A DNA stretch of 64,000 nucleotides from JBDGPU01 sp042219525 (GTDB lineage: Archaea > Halobacteriota > Halobacteria > Halobacteriales > Haloferacaceae): NCBI GenBank assembly GCA_042219525.1, contig JBDGPU010000017.1:12749-76748 (forward strand), written 5' to 3'. Position numbers and translations under genes: made by a program. Numbering within the stretch: the stretch's first letter is position 1; every line of letters begins with the position of its first letter. Below are positions 25,568-34,445 of this stretch, in pieces. The notes beneath the pieces are model-generated. The model made no database searches and was not told where the DNA came from. It saw nothing but the letters and a program-made list of their open reading frames with translations.

Positions 25568-26917
25568 TCACCGTTCCTCGACGACGATCACGCGCAGGTC
25601 GTTGACGTTGGTCCCGGTCGGCCCGGTCTCGATGGCGGCCTCCGCGGCCTCGAGGACGGGCGTCGCGTTGTTCGTCGCCAGCGCCGCCGCGGCTTCCCCT
25701 TTCGTAACCGTGTCGGCGGCGACGATGCCGCCCGCGTAGTCGCTCGCGCCGTCGATACCGTCGGTGTCGGCGGCGGCGATCACGACGCCCGGCTCGTCGA
25801 GTTCGACGGCCGCGCCGAGCGCGTACTCCTGGTTCGGCCCGCCTTCCCCGTCGCCCCGCACTGTAACGGTCGTCTCGCCGCCGGTGACGACCACCGCCGG
25901 CGGCTCGACCGGATTCCCCGTTTCGCGGATCTCCTCGCCGATGGCGACGGCGGATTTGGCGGCTTCACGCGCCTCGCCGCGGATCCGTGAGGAGAGGACG
26001 ACCGCCTCGTGGTCCGCGTCGGCGGCGGCGTCACGCGCGGCGAGACACGCCGTCAGCGACGAAGCGATGGTGAACGTCGTAACGTGCTCGAACAGCACGT
26101 CCCCGGGCTTCGGCGTCTCCGGGATATCACCCGATTCGCCGCGCTCGAACCGCTCCTGAACAGCCGTCGGCGCGTCGATGTCGTGGACCTCGAACACCTC
26201 GCGCGCGTCGCGGAAGGTGGTCTCGTCGGGGACGAACGGCCCGCTGCCGATAGTGCTGGGGTCGTCGCCGACGACGTCGGAGAAGCACAGGCAGGCGATC
26301 TCGGCCGGCGCGGCCGCGGCGGCGAGCTTCCCGCCCTTGATCGCCGAGAGGTGCTTCCGGACGGCGTTGATCTCGTCGATGCTCGCGCCGGCCTCCAGCA
26401 GGGTCCCCGTCGTCTCGCGCAGGTCGTCCAGGTCGACGCCCTCGCCCGGCGCCGGCAACAGCGCGCTCGCGCCGCCAGTCATGACGCCGAGGACGAGCGA
26501 CTCCGCGGTGGTCTCGCGGGCTCGCTCGAGGACGGCCTGCGCGCCCGCGGCGCCGTCCGCGTCCGGGACGGGGTGGCTCCCGGTGCGTACTTCGACCCGC
26601 TCCGTCTCCCGGGAGTCGTTCGTAACGACGACGCCGCCGGTGAGCGCGTCGCCGAGCAATCGTTCGAGTTCGACAGCGACCGGGGCTGCCGCCTTCCCGC
26701 CGCCGAGGACGACGACCTCGTCGTACTTGCTGAGGTCGTACGGCGTCCCGGCGATGCGCAAAACTCCGTCCTCGTACGCGAGTCGGTCGCGAACGACGTT
26801 CCGGGGGTGCGCGGCCTCGATGCCGGCGGCGAGGCAATCGAGCGCGAGGTCGTGCGCGGCGGAGCGTCCCAGTTCAGTCCGGTTGTTGATGCGGACTGAT
26901 TCCGGCGTATCGGTCAT
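25568..26917 (-). CDS. Glycerate 2-kinase (type-2 glycerate kinase, DUF4147/MOFRL)
   Basis: A 449-aa protein with the GckA/TtuD layout: an N-terminal DUF4147 domain with VVVLGGGKAAAPVA and a GVMTGGASALLPAP loop, then INAVRKHLSAIKGGKLAAAA, and a C-terminal MOFRL domain (VVVTGGETTVTVRGDGEGGPNQEYALG ... ADTDGIDGASDYAGG). It phosphorylates D-glycerate to 2-phosphoglycerate and links sugar-acid or serine degradation to glycolysis. The start is ATG 26917. It is monocistronic. Confidence 0.92.
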   Translation of the reverse strand: MTDTPESVRINNRTELGRSAAHDLALDCLAAGIEAAHPRNVVRDRLAYEDGVLRIAGTPYDLSKYDEVVVLGGGKAAAPVAVELERLLGDALTGGVVVTNDSRETERVEVRTGSHPVPDADGAAGAQAVLERARETTAESLVLGVMTGGASALLPAPGEGVDLDDLRETTGTLLEAGASIDEINAVRKHLSAIKGGKLAAAAAPAEIACLCFSDVVGDDPSTIGSGPFVPDETTFRDAREVFEVHDIDAPTAVQERFERGESGDIPETPKPGDVLFEHVTTFTIASSLTACLAARDAAADADHEAVVLSSRIRGEAREAAKSAVAIGEEIRETGNPVEPPAVVVTGGETTVTVRGDGEGGPNQEYALGAAVELDEPGVVIAAADTDGIDGASDYAGGIVAADTVTKGEAAAALATNNATPVLEAAEAAIETGPTGTNVNDLRVIVVEER

Positions 26918-27019
26918 ACTCGGGGCGTCGATGGCCGGGAAGAAAACTCCACGGGCGGGTCGCAAACGTTTCGGCCTTCGCTGGGTGCTGGCTCACGCGA
27001 CGTCCAGATCCCACGACGG

Positions 27020-27931
27020 CTAGACGCTGAGACCGAACTCGCGGACCACCGTCTCGTGCCACTCTGATTCCGGAACCGACCGCTCGGTTCGCGTCGCCCC
27101 CTCCCGCTCCGTCAGCGTCGTGCCTGACAGCTTCAGATGGCCCGCCGCCGTTGCGATCTGAACCACCGGATCCCCGGTGAACGGCGACTCGGGAGCCGTC
27201 TGGAGGAAGTCGTTCGTCGCTCGGAAGTAGTCGAGGTCGCAGAGCTCGTCGGAGAAGACGTAGCGAACGCTCCATTCGTCGGACTCGGGTTCGCGGTAGA
27301 CCGACTGGAACTCCTCGTCCGGTCTGTCACAGGCGGCGATGCGCCAGTCGACGCCGACCTCGTCCGTCCGGACGGAGCCGTCGAGTGGCGTCGGCTGACG
27401 CATCACGGGAACGCCCATGCCGACGTCGACGACGTAGCGCCGATCGAGGTCGACGACGACGCTGTGGTGGTTCGCGGGCGCGCTGGGGCCCTCGTCGCTC
27501 GTGACGCGCGCTGGAACGCGGTCGACGTCGTAGCCGAGGGCGTCGAGCAACCAGTAGAACAGCCCGTTGAGTTCGAAGCAGTAGCCGCCGCGCTCGTCCG
27601 CGACGACCTTCTCGTAACAAGCGGCCGTCGACAGCTCGACGCCGGGGCCGTCGTCCTCGGCGAACGGGTCGCCGACGATGGCGAGGTTCTCGAAGGGGAC
27701 GTTGGTGACGTGCGCGCGTTGCAAGCGCGAGAGGGTCTCGAGGTCCGGTTCCTCGACAGTGGCGGGGTCGACGCCGATGCGGCGGAGATACGCGCTCACG
27801 ACCCGCGGAGCGCCCGCTGCCACTGCGTCCTCGAGGGCGACATCGGCGAAATCGGCGTCCCCGAGGGCGTGGAAATCAGCGGCCTCGACACCGTCCTCGT
27901 CGCCGTCGAGGTCGGCGGGATCCTGGCTCAT
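27020..27931 (-). CDS. Arylamine N-acetyltransferase
   Basis: A 303-aa NAT with the Cys-His-Asp triad in place: C118 in RGGYCFELN, H156 in ANHHSVVVDL, and D169 in YVVDVGMG. VPFENLAI upstream is also conserved. It transfers acetyl from acetyl-CoA to arylamines; the physiological acceptor is unknown. The N-terminal 40 residues are an acidic extension. The start is ATG 27931; the longer frame to 28261 runs through the neighbouring gene's region and is rejected. Confidence 0.9.
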   Translation of the reverse strand: MSQDPADLDGDEDGVEAADFHALGDADFADVALEDAVAAGAPRVVSAYLRRIGVDPATVEEPDLETLSRLQRAHVTNVPFENLAIVGDPFAEDDGPGVELSTAACYEKVVADERGGYCFELNGLFYWLLDALGYDVDRVPARVTSDEGPSAPANHHSVVVDLDRRYVVDVGMGVPVMRQPTPLDGSVRTDEVGVDWRIAACDRPDEEFQSVYREPESDEWSVRYVFSDELCDLDYFRATNDFLQTAPESPFTGDPVVQIATAAGHLKLSGTTLTEREGATRTERSVPESEWHETVVREFGLSV

Positions 27932-28001
27932 ACGCCACCTGTGGAACCACCTCCACTTCACTGTATCCTGAAACCGGTTTACGTTCGATTTCCGAGAAGT
28001 T

Positions 28002-29117
28002 TCATTCGAACCAGCGGAGCCAGTCGCCGTAGGACTCGAACTGCGCCAGTTGCCGTTCCGCGGCGTCGCCGTCGCGAAAGGCGACGCGTCGATACACCGG
28101 CGTTCCGAGGTCCGCGTCGGGGTCGATCGACAGCCAGTCGACCGGTCGGTAGCGACTGTGCGCTGCCAGGATTTCGCGGAGACGGTCGACAGCTTCGCTG
28201 GGCAGCTGATACAGAAAGTGCGTGCTGAACACGACGAGGGCTGCGTCTGGCGGGGCCGCACCGAGCAAGCGCGGGAGTTCGGTTACAGCGTCGCCCTCGA
28301 CGACAGTGGGTTGGTGTCGTCGGGCGACCGCCAGTGCCGCGTCGAGACGCCGATGCCGACCGGGCTGGTCCGGATGGACCAGCGCGTGCAACCAGCGCGC
28401 ATTCGCCGTTTCGGTCGGGTCGAGTGGATTCTCGTCGACCCCGACCCGCCACGGTACCGGCGGCAGCGATGGCGGGAGGAGCACGCGCTCGGCGCCGCGC
28501 ACGTCGGTTTCGATGGTGACGGGGGAGTCAGGGTCACCAGCCCGTCGTACCGCGTCGTCGTCGCCGGTGTTGTTCCGGCCGTAGCGGTATCCGTACCGAT
28601 CCCAGTTCAGGTTGAGTCCGGCGCTCGCGCCGAGTTCGATCAGCGCGAGGGAGTCCGGGTCGGTTCGACGGTGCACGTGGGTGAACGCGGGCAGCAGCAC
28701 CGCCGATCGGCCGACGTCGTTCGTCTGGACCCGTCGCGACGCGATTCGCTCACGGAGTTTCGCCTCGTTCGCGAGACAGAACTCGCGGAAGTGGGGGACC
28801 GGGTTTCCGGCAGCAGGGTCGCCGTCGGCAGTTGCGGTGTCGCCATCGGCAGACGGAGTGTCGCCGTCGACGAACGTAACCTCGTCTCCGCGGCAGGTCG
28901 GATAGAAGAGCGTCAGCGGATGGGATTCGCCCTCCAGCAGGAGCGAATGCACGGCCGCCAGCAGCAGCTGGGGTGCCGGCTGTCCCTCAGGAGCCGCAGC
29001 GGCGATGTCGAGCAAGCGCTCGTCCGCCGCAGCGGCGCTCGCGAGCGTCTCGTATAGCGGCGTCACGTCCGCTGCCCAGCCCGCGTATCGCTCGAACGCC
29101 GTCGCCAGGTCCGCCAT
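28002..29117 (-). CDS. DUF2332 family protein
   Basis: A 371-aa protein starting MADLATAFERYAGWAADVTP. It matches DUF2332: an N-terminal helical region, PHFREFCLANEAKLRERIASRRVQTNDVGRSA-type block, then a SAM-methyltransferase-like core (LALIELGASAGLNLNWDRYGY) and a late VVFSTHFLYQLP strand. The fold suggests a methyltransferase relative but the function is unproven. A Gly-Asp-rich insertion (DGDTPSADGDTATADGD) lies near residue 90-110. It is divergent from the phosphatase gene. Confidence 0.85.
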   Translation of the reverse strand: MADLATAFERYAGWAADVTPLYETLASAAAADERLLDIAAAAPEGQPAPQLLLAAVHSLLLEGESHPLTLFYPTCRGDEVTFVDGDTPSADGDTATADGDPAAGNPVPHFREFCLANEAKLRERIASRRVQTNDVGRSAVLLPAFTHVHRRTDPDSLALIELGASAGLNLNWDRYGYRYGRNNTGDDDAVRRAGDPDSPVTIETDVRGAERVLLPPSLPPVPWRVGVDENPLDPTETANARWLHALVHPDQPGRHRRLDAALAVARRHQPTVVEGDAVTELPRLLGAAPPDAALVVFSTHFLYQLPSEAVDRLREILAAHSRYRPVDWLSIDPDADLGTPVYRRVAFRDGDAAERQLAQFESYGDWLRWFE

Positions 29118-29238
29118 CGTGGACGGTGTCGCGACCAGCCAAGGAAAACTTTCGGGCGCAGACTCGACTAAATCCGTTACCCGAAAGCGGACGTGCAGGA
29201 AGCACAACACAGTTGACCCATCCCACCGCATCCCCGGT

Positions 29239-29916
29239 ATGGTCCCACCGCTCGTACTGGATATCGACGGGACGTTGACGACGCCGGACCACCGGGTCGA
29301 CAGCCGGGCGTTCGAGCTGCTGCCCAACTGGGATGCGCCGGTCGTGCTCGCGACGGGCAAGTCGTTCCCGTACCCCGTCGCGCTCGCGCACTTCCTCGGA
29401 CTTCCGGAGACGATCATCGCCGAGAACGGTGGCGTCGTCTACGCCGACGGGCGCACGGAGTTCACCGGCGACCCGGACGCCTGCTGGGACGCCGCGGAAA
29501 CGTTCATCGAGCGTGGTGGCGACCTCGGCTGGGGGACGAAAACGACGGTGAACCGGTGGCGTGAAACGGAGGTCGCCGCGTCGATGGACGCCGACGAGGA
29601 ACTGCTCCGCGAGGCGGCCGCCGAACACGGCCAGGAGGTCGTCGACACCGGGTACGCGTACCACGTCAAATCGCCCGGCGTCAGCAAGGGCGTCGCGCTC
29701 GAACTACTCTGTGACATCTGCGACTACGACCCGGGCGAGTTCGTCGCCGTCGGCGACAGCGAGAACGACGCCTCGACGTTCGCGACGGTCGGGGAGTCGT
29801 ACGCCGTGGCCAACGCCGACGAGGTCGCCAAGGAGGCTGCCGACCACGTCCTCGATGCGGGGCACATGGACGGGACGGCGGCGGTGCTCGAAGCCCTGCT
29901 CGCGGACGCCGCGTGA
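29239..29916 (+). CDS. Phosphoglycolate phosphatase, archaeal HAD (TA0175) type
   Basis: A 225-aa HAD-superfamily phosphatase with type IIB cap. Motif I is VLDIDGTLT (nucleophile D8, acid D10), motif II ATGKSF, the late Lys is in SPGVSKGVAL, and motif IV is VAVGDSENDASTF. Length and motifs fit archaeal phosphoglycolate phosphatase (TIGR01487-type), and sucrose-phosphatase-like activity is an alternative. The start is ATG 29239. Confidence 0.88.
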   Translation: MVPPLVLDIDGTLTTPDHRVDSRAFELLPNWDAPVVLATGKSFPYPVALAHFLGLPETIIAENGGVVYADGRTEFTGDPDACWDAAETFIERGGDLGWGTKTTVNRWRETEVAASMDADEELLREAAAEHGQEVVDTGYAYHVKSPGVSKGVALELLCDICDYDPGEFVAVGDSENDASTFATVGESYAVANADEVAKEAADHVLDAGHMDGTAAVLEALLADAA

Positions 29917-30009
29917 GCGCCTGTCGAGAAGCAAACATCTGTCGGGAGGTGGATTTCCGTCGGGATCATCGGCAAATACGCTTATCTCAGATCCGGGTGA
30001 AGCGAGTGC

Positions 30010-30675
30010 ATGACAGTACTCGTGGAGCTCACTGCCCCGGCCAAGTCGGTCGCGATGGCCGAGACGCTGTCCGCAGCCCCGGAGACGGTCATCGAGATCG
30101 AGCGCGTCGTCGGCCACCCAACGGATCTGGTGACGCCGTACTTCTGGGCCTATGGGGGCGACGACGGGGACTTCGAGGCGGCGCTTTCGCGTGATTCTAC
30201 GATCGAGACGTACGAACAGCTCGACGCGTTCGCGGAGGAAACGCTGTATCGAACGGAGTGGGACCCAACGATCGACGCGCTCCCCTACGTCGCGCTGGAA
30301 ACGAACGCGACCGTCCTCGAAGCGGCCGGGAAGGACGGCGAGTGGGAGATCCGCCTTCGCTTCAAAGAGGACGGAGATGTTTCCGAGTTCTCGAGCCGCT
30401 GTACTCGCCGTGACCTGTCCTACGAGGTCGACCGCGTCTACCATCCGAAGCAACCGACGGAAAGCGGCGGGCTCGGTGTCACGCCCAAGCAGCGAGAGGC
30501 GTTGCAGGCGGCGCTGGAGCGGGGCTACTACGAGGTTCCGCCGGAAGCGACCATGACCGAGATCGCTGACGAACTCGAGGTGTCACAGCAGTCGCTCTCG
30601 CGTCGTTTGCGACGCGCCCACGGGAACCTCGCGTCGAACGCGCTGACGATCCCGGAGCCGATACCGAGTCCGTGA
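30010..30675 (+). CDS. Bat-like helix-turn-helix regulator (HTH-10)
   Basis: A 221-aa protein. The N-terminal 150 residues form the bacterio-opsin-activator-type ligand/effector domain (MTVLVELTAPAKSVAMAETL ... FKEDGDVSEFSSRC). The C-terminal HTH-10 domain begins at LGVTPKQREALQAALERGYYEVP and continues with IADELEVSQQSLSRRLRRAHGNL. Haloarchaea carry many such regulators with mostly unknown targets. It is monocistronic. Confidence 0.9.
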   Translation: MTVLVELTAPAKSVAMAETLSAAPETVIEIERVVGHPTDLVTPYFWAYGGDDGDFEAALSRDSTIETYEQLDAFAEETLYRTEWDPTIDALPYVALETNATVLEAAGKDGEWEIRLRFKEDGDVSEFSSRCTRRDLSYEVDRVYHPKQPTESGGLGVTPKQREALQAALERGYYEVPPEATMTEIADELEVSQQSLSRRLRRAHGNLASNALTIPEPIPSP

Positions 30676-30702
30676 CGCCTGACCGATCACGTCGCCCGAT
30701 TC

Positions 30703-30727
30703 GGTTTATAAACGCAGTGTATATACA
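30703..30727 (+). promoter_or_regulatory. TATA boxes upstream of the 50-aa CxxC gene
   Basis: TTTATAAAC (about 30705) and GTATATAC (about 30718) are the clearest AT-rich boxes in the 210-bp gap after the HTH gene. Transcription from them would give a leader of about 140-150 nt before GTG 30886, or begin ahead of a possible 39-codon ORF at 30774. Confidence 0.4.
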
Positions 30728-30885
30728 ATCCGGTGGTTCTTTGCCAGGCTCAAGAGAGCTAATCGCACGACGGATGGCAGATGAACCTGTTGTAGTCGAC
30801 GGTCATGAGATGTTGTCGAACGCCTCATATAGGTCCCCACGACAGTCGAATCCCGTGGCGCCTATCGAAGGGGGTGTCGCCAGCC

Positions 30886-31038
30886 GTGACTGACGCCGAG
30901 AAACTGCGCGTCGATTGCGACGACTGTGCGTTCTCGGAGATCGTTCCGACCGACGCGGACGTGCAGCCGGCCGAGATCGTCGTGGAACACGGACAGGAGC
31001 GCGGGCACACCCTGAGTATCGAGCCAGTCGAAGAGTGA
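30886..31038 (+). CDS. 50-aa CxxC-containing small protein
   Basis: A small acidic protein starting with GTG: VTDAEKLRVDCDDCAFSEI and ending HGQERGHTLSIEPVEE. The C-x2-C pair plus two His (VEHGQERGHT) resemble a class of haloarchaeal one-knuckle zinc proteins of unknown function. It converges with the alcohol dehydrogenase gene. Confidence 0.65.
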   Translation: MTDAEKLRVDCDDCAFSEIVPTDADVQPAEIVVEHGQERGHTLSIEPVEE

Positions 31039-31085
31039 ACTGCTGACCGATGCAGAGGCTCTCGCCCAACTGGCCCGTTGCCGAC

Positions 31086-32321
31086 TCAGTACGCGGCGTC
31101 GAGCACGGCCTCCAGCTCCGCGGCCGTCGGTTCGAGCCCCTCAGGCGCGTTCGCCATGAACGAGTCCTCGAGCACGGTCTCCGCCACTGCCTCGAACGCC
31201 GCAGGTTCGGGACCCTCGACGTCGCGGAGGCGACTCGGGAGGTCGAGCGCGTCGCGAACGCGGGTCACCGCGTCGACGACTGCGCCCGCCGGGTCCGGCG
31301 CGGCGCCAATGCCAAGTGCCTCCGCAAGGCGGTCGCGCCGCCCGTCGACCTGCTCGAACAGGTACGAGAGCGCGTGGGGCGTCACGACGGCGTGGGCGGC
31401 GCCCTGCTGGACCTCGTAGCCGGCGGTCAGCCCGTGGCCGAACGCGTGGATCAGCGACAGCGTCGACTCCCCGGACCGCGAGATGCCGTACTGGACGAGC
31501 ATCGTTCCCTCGACGACCGGCTCCAGCACCGCGGCGTCGATGTCGTCCGCGCTGCCGGTGTCCTCGCCATCGCCGCCGCGGGCGCCGAGTTCGAGGAGCC
31601 CCTCCTGCAGGAGCTGGAGCCCCCGAACAGCCGTCCCGTCCGTGACCGGAGTGGCGGTCCGGGCGTACAGCGTCTCGATGCCCTTGTTGAACCCGTTCAT
31701 CGCGGAGGCCGCGAGGATGGATTTCGGCGTCGTTGCGAACAGCTCGGGGTCGTAGACGACGGCGCTCGGCATCAGTCGGGGGTCGGAGAGGCCGCCGCTG
31801 ACGTACTCCTCGACGAGCCCGGCGTCGGGTGAGGCGTTGAGTCCGGCGCCGATGGAGAGGTCCGCGCCCGCGAGCGTCGTCGGCACCGCGACGATCGGTG
31901 GGAGCGGGTCCTCGGGAATGGAGATCGTCCCGCGGCGAGCGAACTCCGCGGCGATCGTCTTCCGGTCGCGGTCGTCGGCTGCGACGACGCTGATCGCTTT
32001 CGCGAGGTCGAGACTGCTGCCGCCGCCGAGACTCACGAGGACGTCGGCGTCGGCCGCGTCCAGCGCGTCTGCGCCGGCGATGGCGGTCGCGAGCTCTTTT
32101 TCCGGCGTCGTCTCGGCGAAGACCTCGGCGAGTTTGTCGCCGAGGCCGTCGCGCACGGGGTCCATCACCGGCGGCGACGCGCCGACGGTCGAGCCGCAGA
32201 CGACCAGGGCGCGGTCGAGCCCCTGCTCGTCGAGTTCGGTCGCCAGGTCGGCGGCGGCGCCGGAGCCGAACCGCAACGCACCCGGCCGATAGTCGAAGCG
32301 GAAACGAGTAGCCTGGTCCAT
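31086..32321 (-). CDS. Iron-containing (type III) alcohol dehydrogenase
   Basis: A 411-aa Fe-ADH. The NAD-binding SLGGGSSLDLAKA and PTTLAGAD segments are present in the N-terminal domain. The metal site is seen in the C-terminal half as SLIHAFGHGL and a following HAVVTPHALSYL. The N-terminal start RFDYRPGALRFGSGAA resembles maleylacetate reductase/lactaldehyde reductase-like members; the substrate is undetermined. An insertion of Gly/Asp-rich residues (GARGGDGEDTGSADD) is a surface loop. The start is ATG 32321. It is divergent from the CobT-like gene. Confidence 0.9.
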   Translation of the reverse strand: MDQATRFRFDYRPGALRFGSGAAADLATELDEQGLDRALVVCGSTVGASPPVMDPVRDGLGDKLAEVFAETTPEKELATAIAGADALDAADADVLVSLGGGSSLDLAKAISVVAADDRDRKTIAAEFARRGTISIPEDPLPPIVAVPTTLAGADLSIGAGLNASPDAGLVEEYVSGGLSDPRLMPSAVVYDPELFATTPKSILAASAMNGFNKGIETLYARTATPVTDGTAVRGLQLLQEGLLELGARGGDGEDTGSADDIDAAVLEPVVEGTMLVQYGISRSGESTLSLIHAFGHGLTAGYEVQQGAAHAVVTPHALSYLFEQVDGRRDRLAEALGIGAAPDPAGAVVDAVTRVRDALDLPSRLRDVEGPEPAAFEAVAETVLEDSFMANAPEGLEPTAAELEAVLDAAY

Positions 32322-32513
32322 GGTAGCTACTGGCACTTTCGAGGGCCCGCTCATCAACCCTTTCGGTGGGACAGTCGATGGGCCGGGAATGCCAACCGAA
32401 GCACAAGCTTGTTTGTCGTAGCTCAACTGAGATGGATTCAACGCGCGATCGTCGCCCGCTGACCGATCGGGAACACCGGAACGCGCGGCGCGGCGACCGC
32501 ACTTCACTCGACA

Positions 32514-33557
32514 ATGAAATTCGTCCTCACGATCGGTTCGACGGCGACCGCACGCATCGACGGGATCAGCGCCGCCGGCGCGGACCCCGACCTGATGGTT
32601 CACACGCCGAGCGCGGACGCGGAGATACTCACGTACGGCGAGCCGACCCAGGCCCCGGTCGTCCCGGTCAGCCCGACCGGGTGTCCGACGCCGGCGGTCG
32701 TCACGCGCGCCGTCCGGGAGCTCCTCGGCTTCGAGACGGTCGTCGTCGACGCCGGGACCGCGAGTGCGACGAACGCGCCGACGGTCGACCTTCCGGGCGA
32801 CGCGGGCGCGGACGTGCGCGACGAGGTCGCCGTCGCCGACGCGACAGCCAAGTTCGAGGCGGCCCGCGCGCACGGGCAGTCGATTCCCGACGACGAGATC
32901 GTCGTCGCCGAGACGATTCCCGGCGGGACGACGACTGCGATGGGCGTGCTGACCGCGCTCGGCGAGGAGCGAGCGGTCTCCTCGTCGCTGCCCGAGAACC
33001 CACTCGAACTCAAGCGCGACGTCGTCTCGACGGGGCTCGACGCGAGCGACCTCCAGCGCGGTGGGGCTGCCGGCGACCCGATGGCGGCAGTGCGCGCGGT
33101 CGGGGATCCGGTCCTCGCGGGCGTCGCGGGGCTGACCGTCGGTGCGCTCGAATCCGGCACGAGCGTCACGCTCGGCGGCGGGACGCAGATGAGCGCGGCC
33201 GCCGCGCTGGTCCGGCACTTCGGCGTCGACGCGCCGCTGTCGCAGTCGACGACCGCCTTCATCGCGAACGACGAGACGGCCGGAGTCAGACAGCTAGCCG
33301 ACGCGCTCGACGTCGACCTGACGGTCACCGACCCCAAGTTCGCCGCGAGTGACCATCCGGCGATGGACGCCTACGTTCGCGGCGAGGCGAAGGAGGGCGT
33401 CGGCATGGGCGGCGCGCTGGGGCTGGCGGTTGCCAGCGAGCGGGGAGTCGACACGCGCGAGGTCCGCGAGCAGGTCGTCGCCGTCTACGACCGGCTGCTG
33501 GCGAACGCGCCGGACGAGCATCCGGCCGCGAAGGCGTCGGACGGCGTCGCCGAGTAG
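32514..33557 (+). CDS. cobT: Archaeal CobT-like nicotinate-nucleotide--dimethylbenzimidazole phosphoribosyltransferase
   Basis: A 347-aa protein of the archaeal CobT-like family (TIGR00303). It has VSPTGCPTPAVVTRA, VVVAETIPGGTTTAMGVL, and the Gly-rich SVTLGGGTQMSAAAALV and GVGMGGALGLAVA loops. In archaea, which lack bacterial CobT, this family is proposed to activate the lower base during cobalamin nucleotide loop assembly. Monocistronic; a T-rich stretch follows the stop. Confidence 0.9.
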   Translation: MKFVLTIGSTATARIDGISAAGADPDLMVHTPSADAEILTYGEPTQAPVVPVSPTGCPTPAVVTRAVRELLGFETVVVDAGTASATNAPTVDLPGDAGADVRDEVAVADATAKFEAARAHGQSIPDDEIVVAETIPGGTTTAMGVLTALGEERAVSSSLPENPLELKRDVVSTGLDASDLQRGGAAGDPMAAVRAVGDPVLAGVAGLTVGALESGTSVTLGGGTQMSAAAALVRHFGVDAPLSQSTTAFIANDETAGVRQLADALDVDLTVTDPKFAASDHPAMDAYVRGEAKEGVGMGGALGLAVASERGVDTREVREQVVAVYDRLLANAPDEHPAAKASDGVAE

Positions 33558-33594
33558 GCCCAAGGAACGTCGCGCTGTCAGGCGATTTTCTGGA

Positions 33595-33612
33595 TCCTTT
33601 TTCGCCTTTTAG
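33595..33612. terminator. T-rich intergenic terminator between convergent genes
   Basis: CCTTTTTCGCCTTTT lies in the 51-bp gap between the cobT-like stop and the MscS stop. Archaeal termination uses oligo-T on the non-template strand, so this serves the plus-strand gene. Confidence 0.4.
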
Positions 33613-34445
33613 CTCGATTCCGGCCTCGTTCGTTCCGCCCGGAGTACCGGCGATTCGATACCTTCGGCCTCGAACGCCGCCAGGGTCCGTTCGGTCACGT
33701 CGGAGGAGAAAGCGAACTCGTCGCGAAGGTCGGACACGTAGGCCTTCCCCTTGATCGTCCGGTAGTAGGCGTCGTCCTCCACGACGACGGCGACGGGATG
33801 GTCGTCGTCGACGAAGACGTACTTCGAGGTTATCAGCGCTTCCTCCACGATGTCCGTCGCTCGGTCGACGTCGGCGCTCCTGGCGACCGCGACCTCGACG
33901 ACGACCATCATCTCCGGCGCGCCCGCGTTCGCGTTGGCCACGTTCGCGCTGAACATCGTCGCGTTCGGGACGACGACCGCGGTGTCGTCCGCTGTCGTCA
34001 ACGTCGTCGACCGGAGGCCGATCCCCGTGACCTCGCCGTAGTGGTCGCCGATCTCGACCTTGTCCCCGACGCGGTAGGGCTTCTCCGTGATGATGACGAG
34101 GCCGCCGATGACGCCGGCGAACAGGTCCTTCAGGCCGAAGCCCAGCGCCGCCCCGAGCAGCCCCGAGACCGCGAGCACCTGCGTCGACGAGAGCTGCAGC
34201 AGCGGCCCCGCGATGAAATACGCCGCGAGCCCGTAGATCAGGAACTTCAGGACCGGCGTGAACATCTTGATGGCGATACGGCGCCGGGGGACGCGCTCCG
34301 CCAGCGCGGAGATAGCCACGGTCCCGAAGCGGGCGAGCAGGTAGGCCGCAAGTAGCACGACGACGCTCTCGAAGAGGATCGACGGTTCGAGCTGCACCCC
34401 GCCGACCCCTGACTGGCCGCCGACGCCCGCCTGAAGGAGAATCAC
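33609..34445 (-). CDS. Small-conductance mechanosensitive channel (MscS family)
   Basis: A 278-aa MscS-type channel with three N-terminal hydrophobic segments (about 22-44, 65-85, 88-110). The pore-lining TM3 is SGLLGAALGFGLKDLFAGVIGG, followed by the beta domain signature YRVGDKVEIGDHYGEVTGIGLRSTTL and VVPNATMFSANVAN, and a cytoplasmic alpha/beta domain. The start is GTG 34445, fixed by a 4-nt GTGA overlap with the upstream gene. The tight coupling to an ATPase-like protein is unusual for MscS. Confidence 0.9.
   Translation of the reverse strand: MILLQAGVGGQSGVGGVQLEPSILFESVVVLLAAYLLARFGTVAISALAERVPRRRIAIKMFTPVLKFLIYGLAAYFIAGPLLQLSSTQVLAVSGLLGAALGFGLKDLFAGVIGGLVIITEKPYRVGDKVEIGDHYGEVTGIGLRSTTLTTADDTAVVVPNATMFSANVANANAGAPEMMVVVEVAVARSADVDRATDIVEEALITSKYVFVDDDHPVAVVVEDDAYYRTIKGKAYVSDLRDEFAFSSDVTERTLAAFEAEGIESPVLRAERTRPESS

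Noticed and set aside
30774..30893. 39-codon ORF (MADEPVVVDGHEML...) before the 50-aa CxxC gene
   Set aside because: It overlaps the next start by 8 nt and lies after TATA boxes, so it could be real, but wobble composition is weak and I recognise no homologue.
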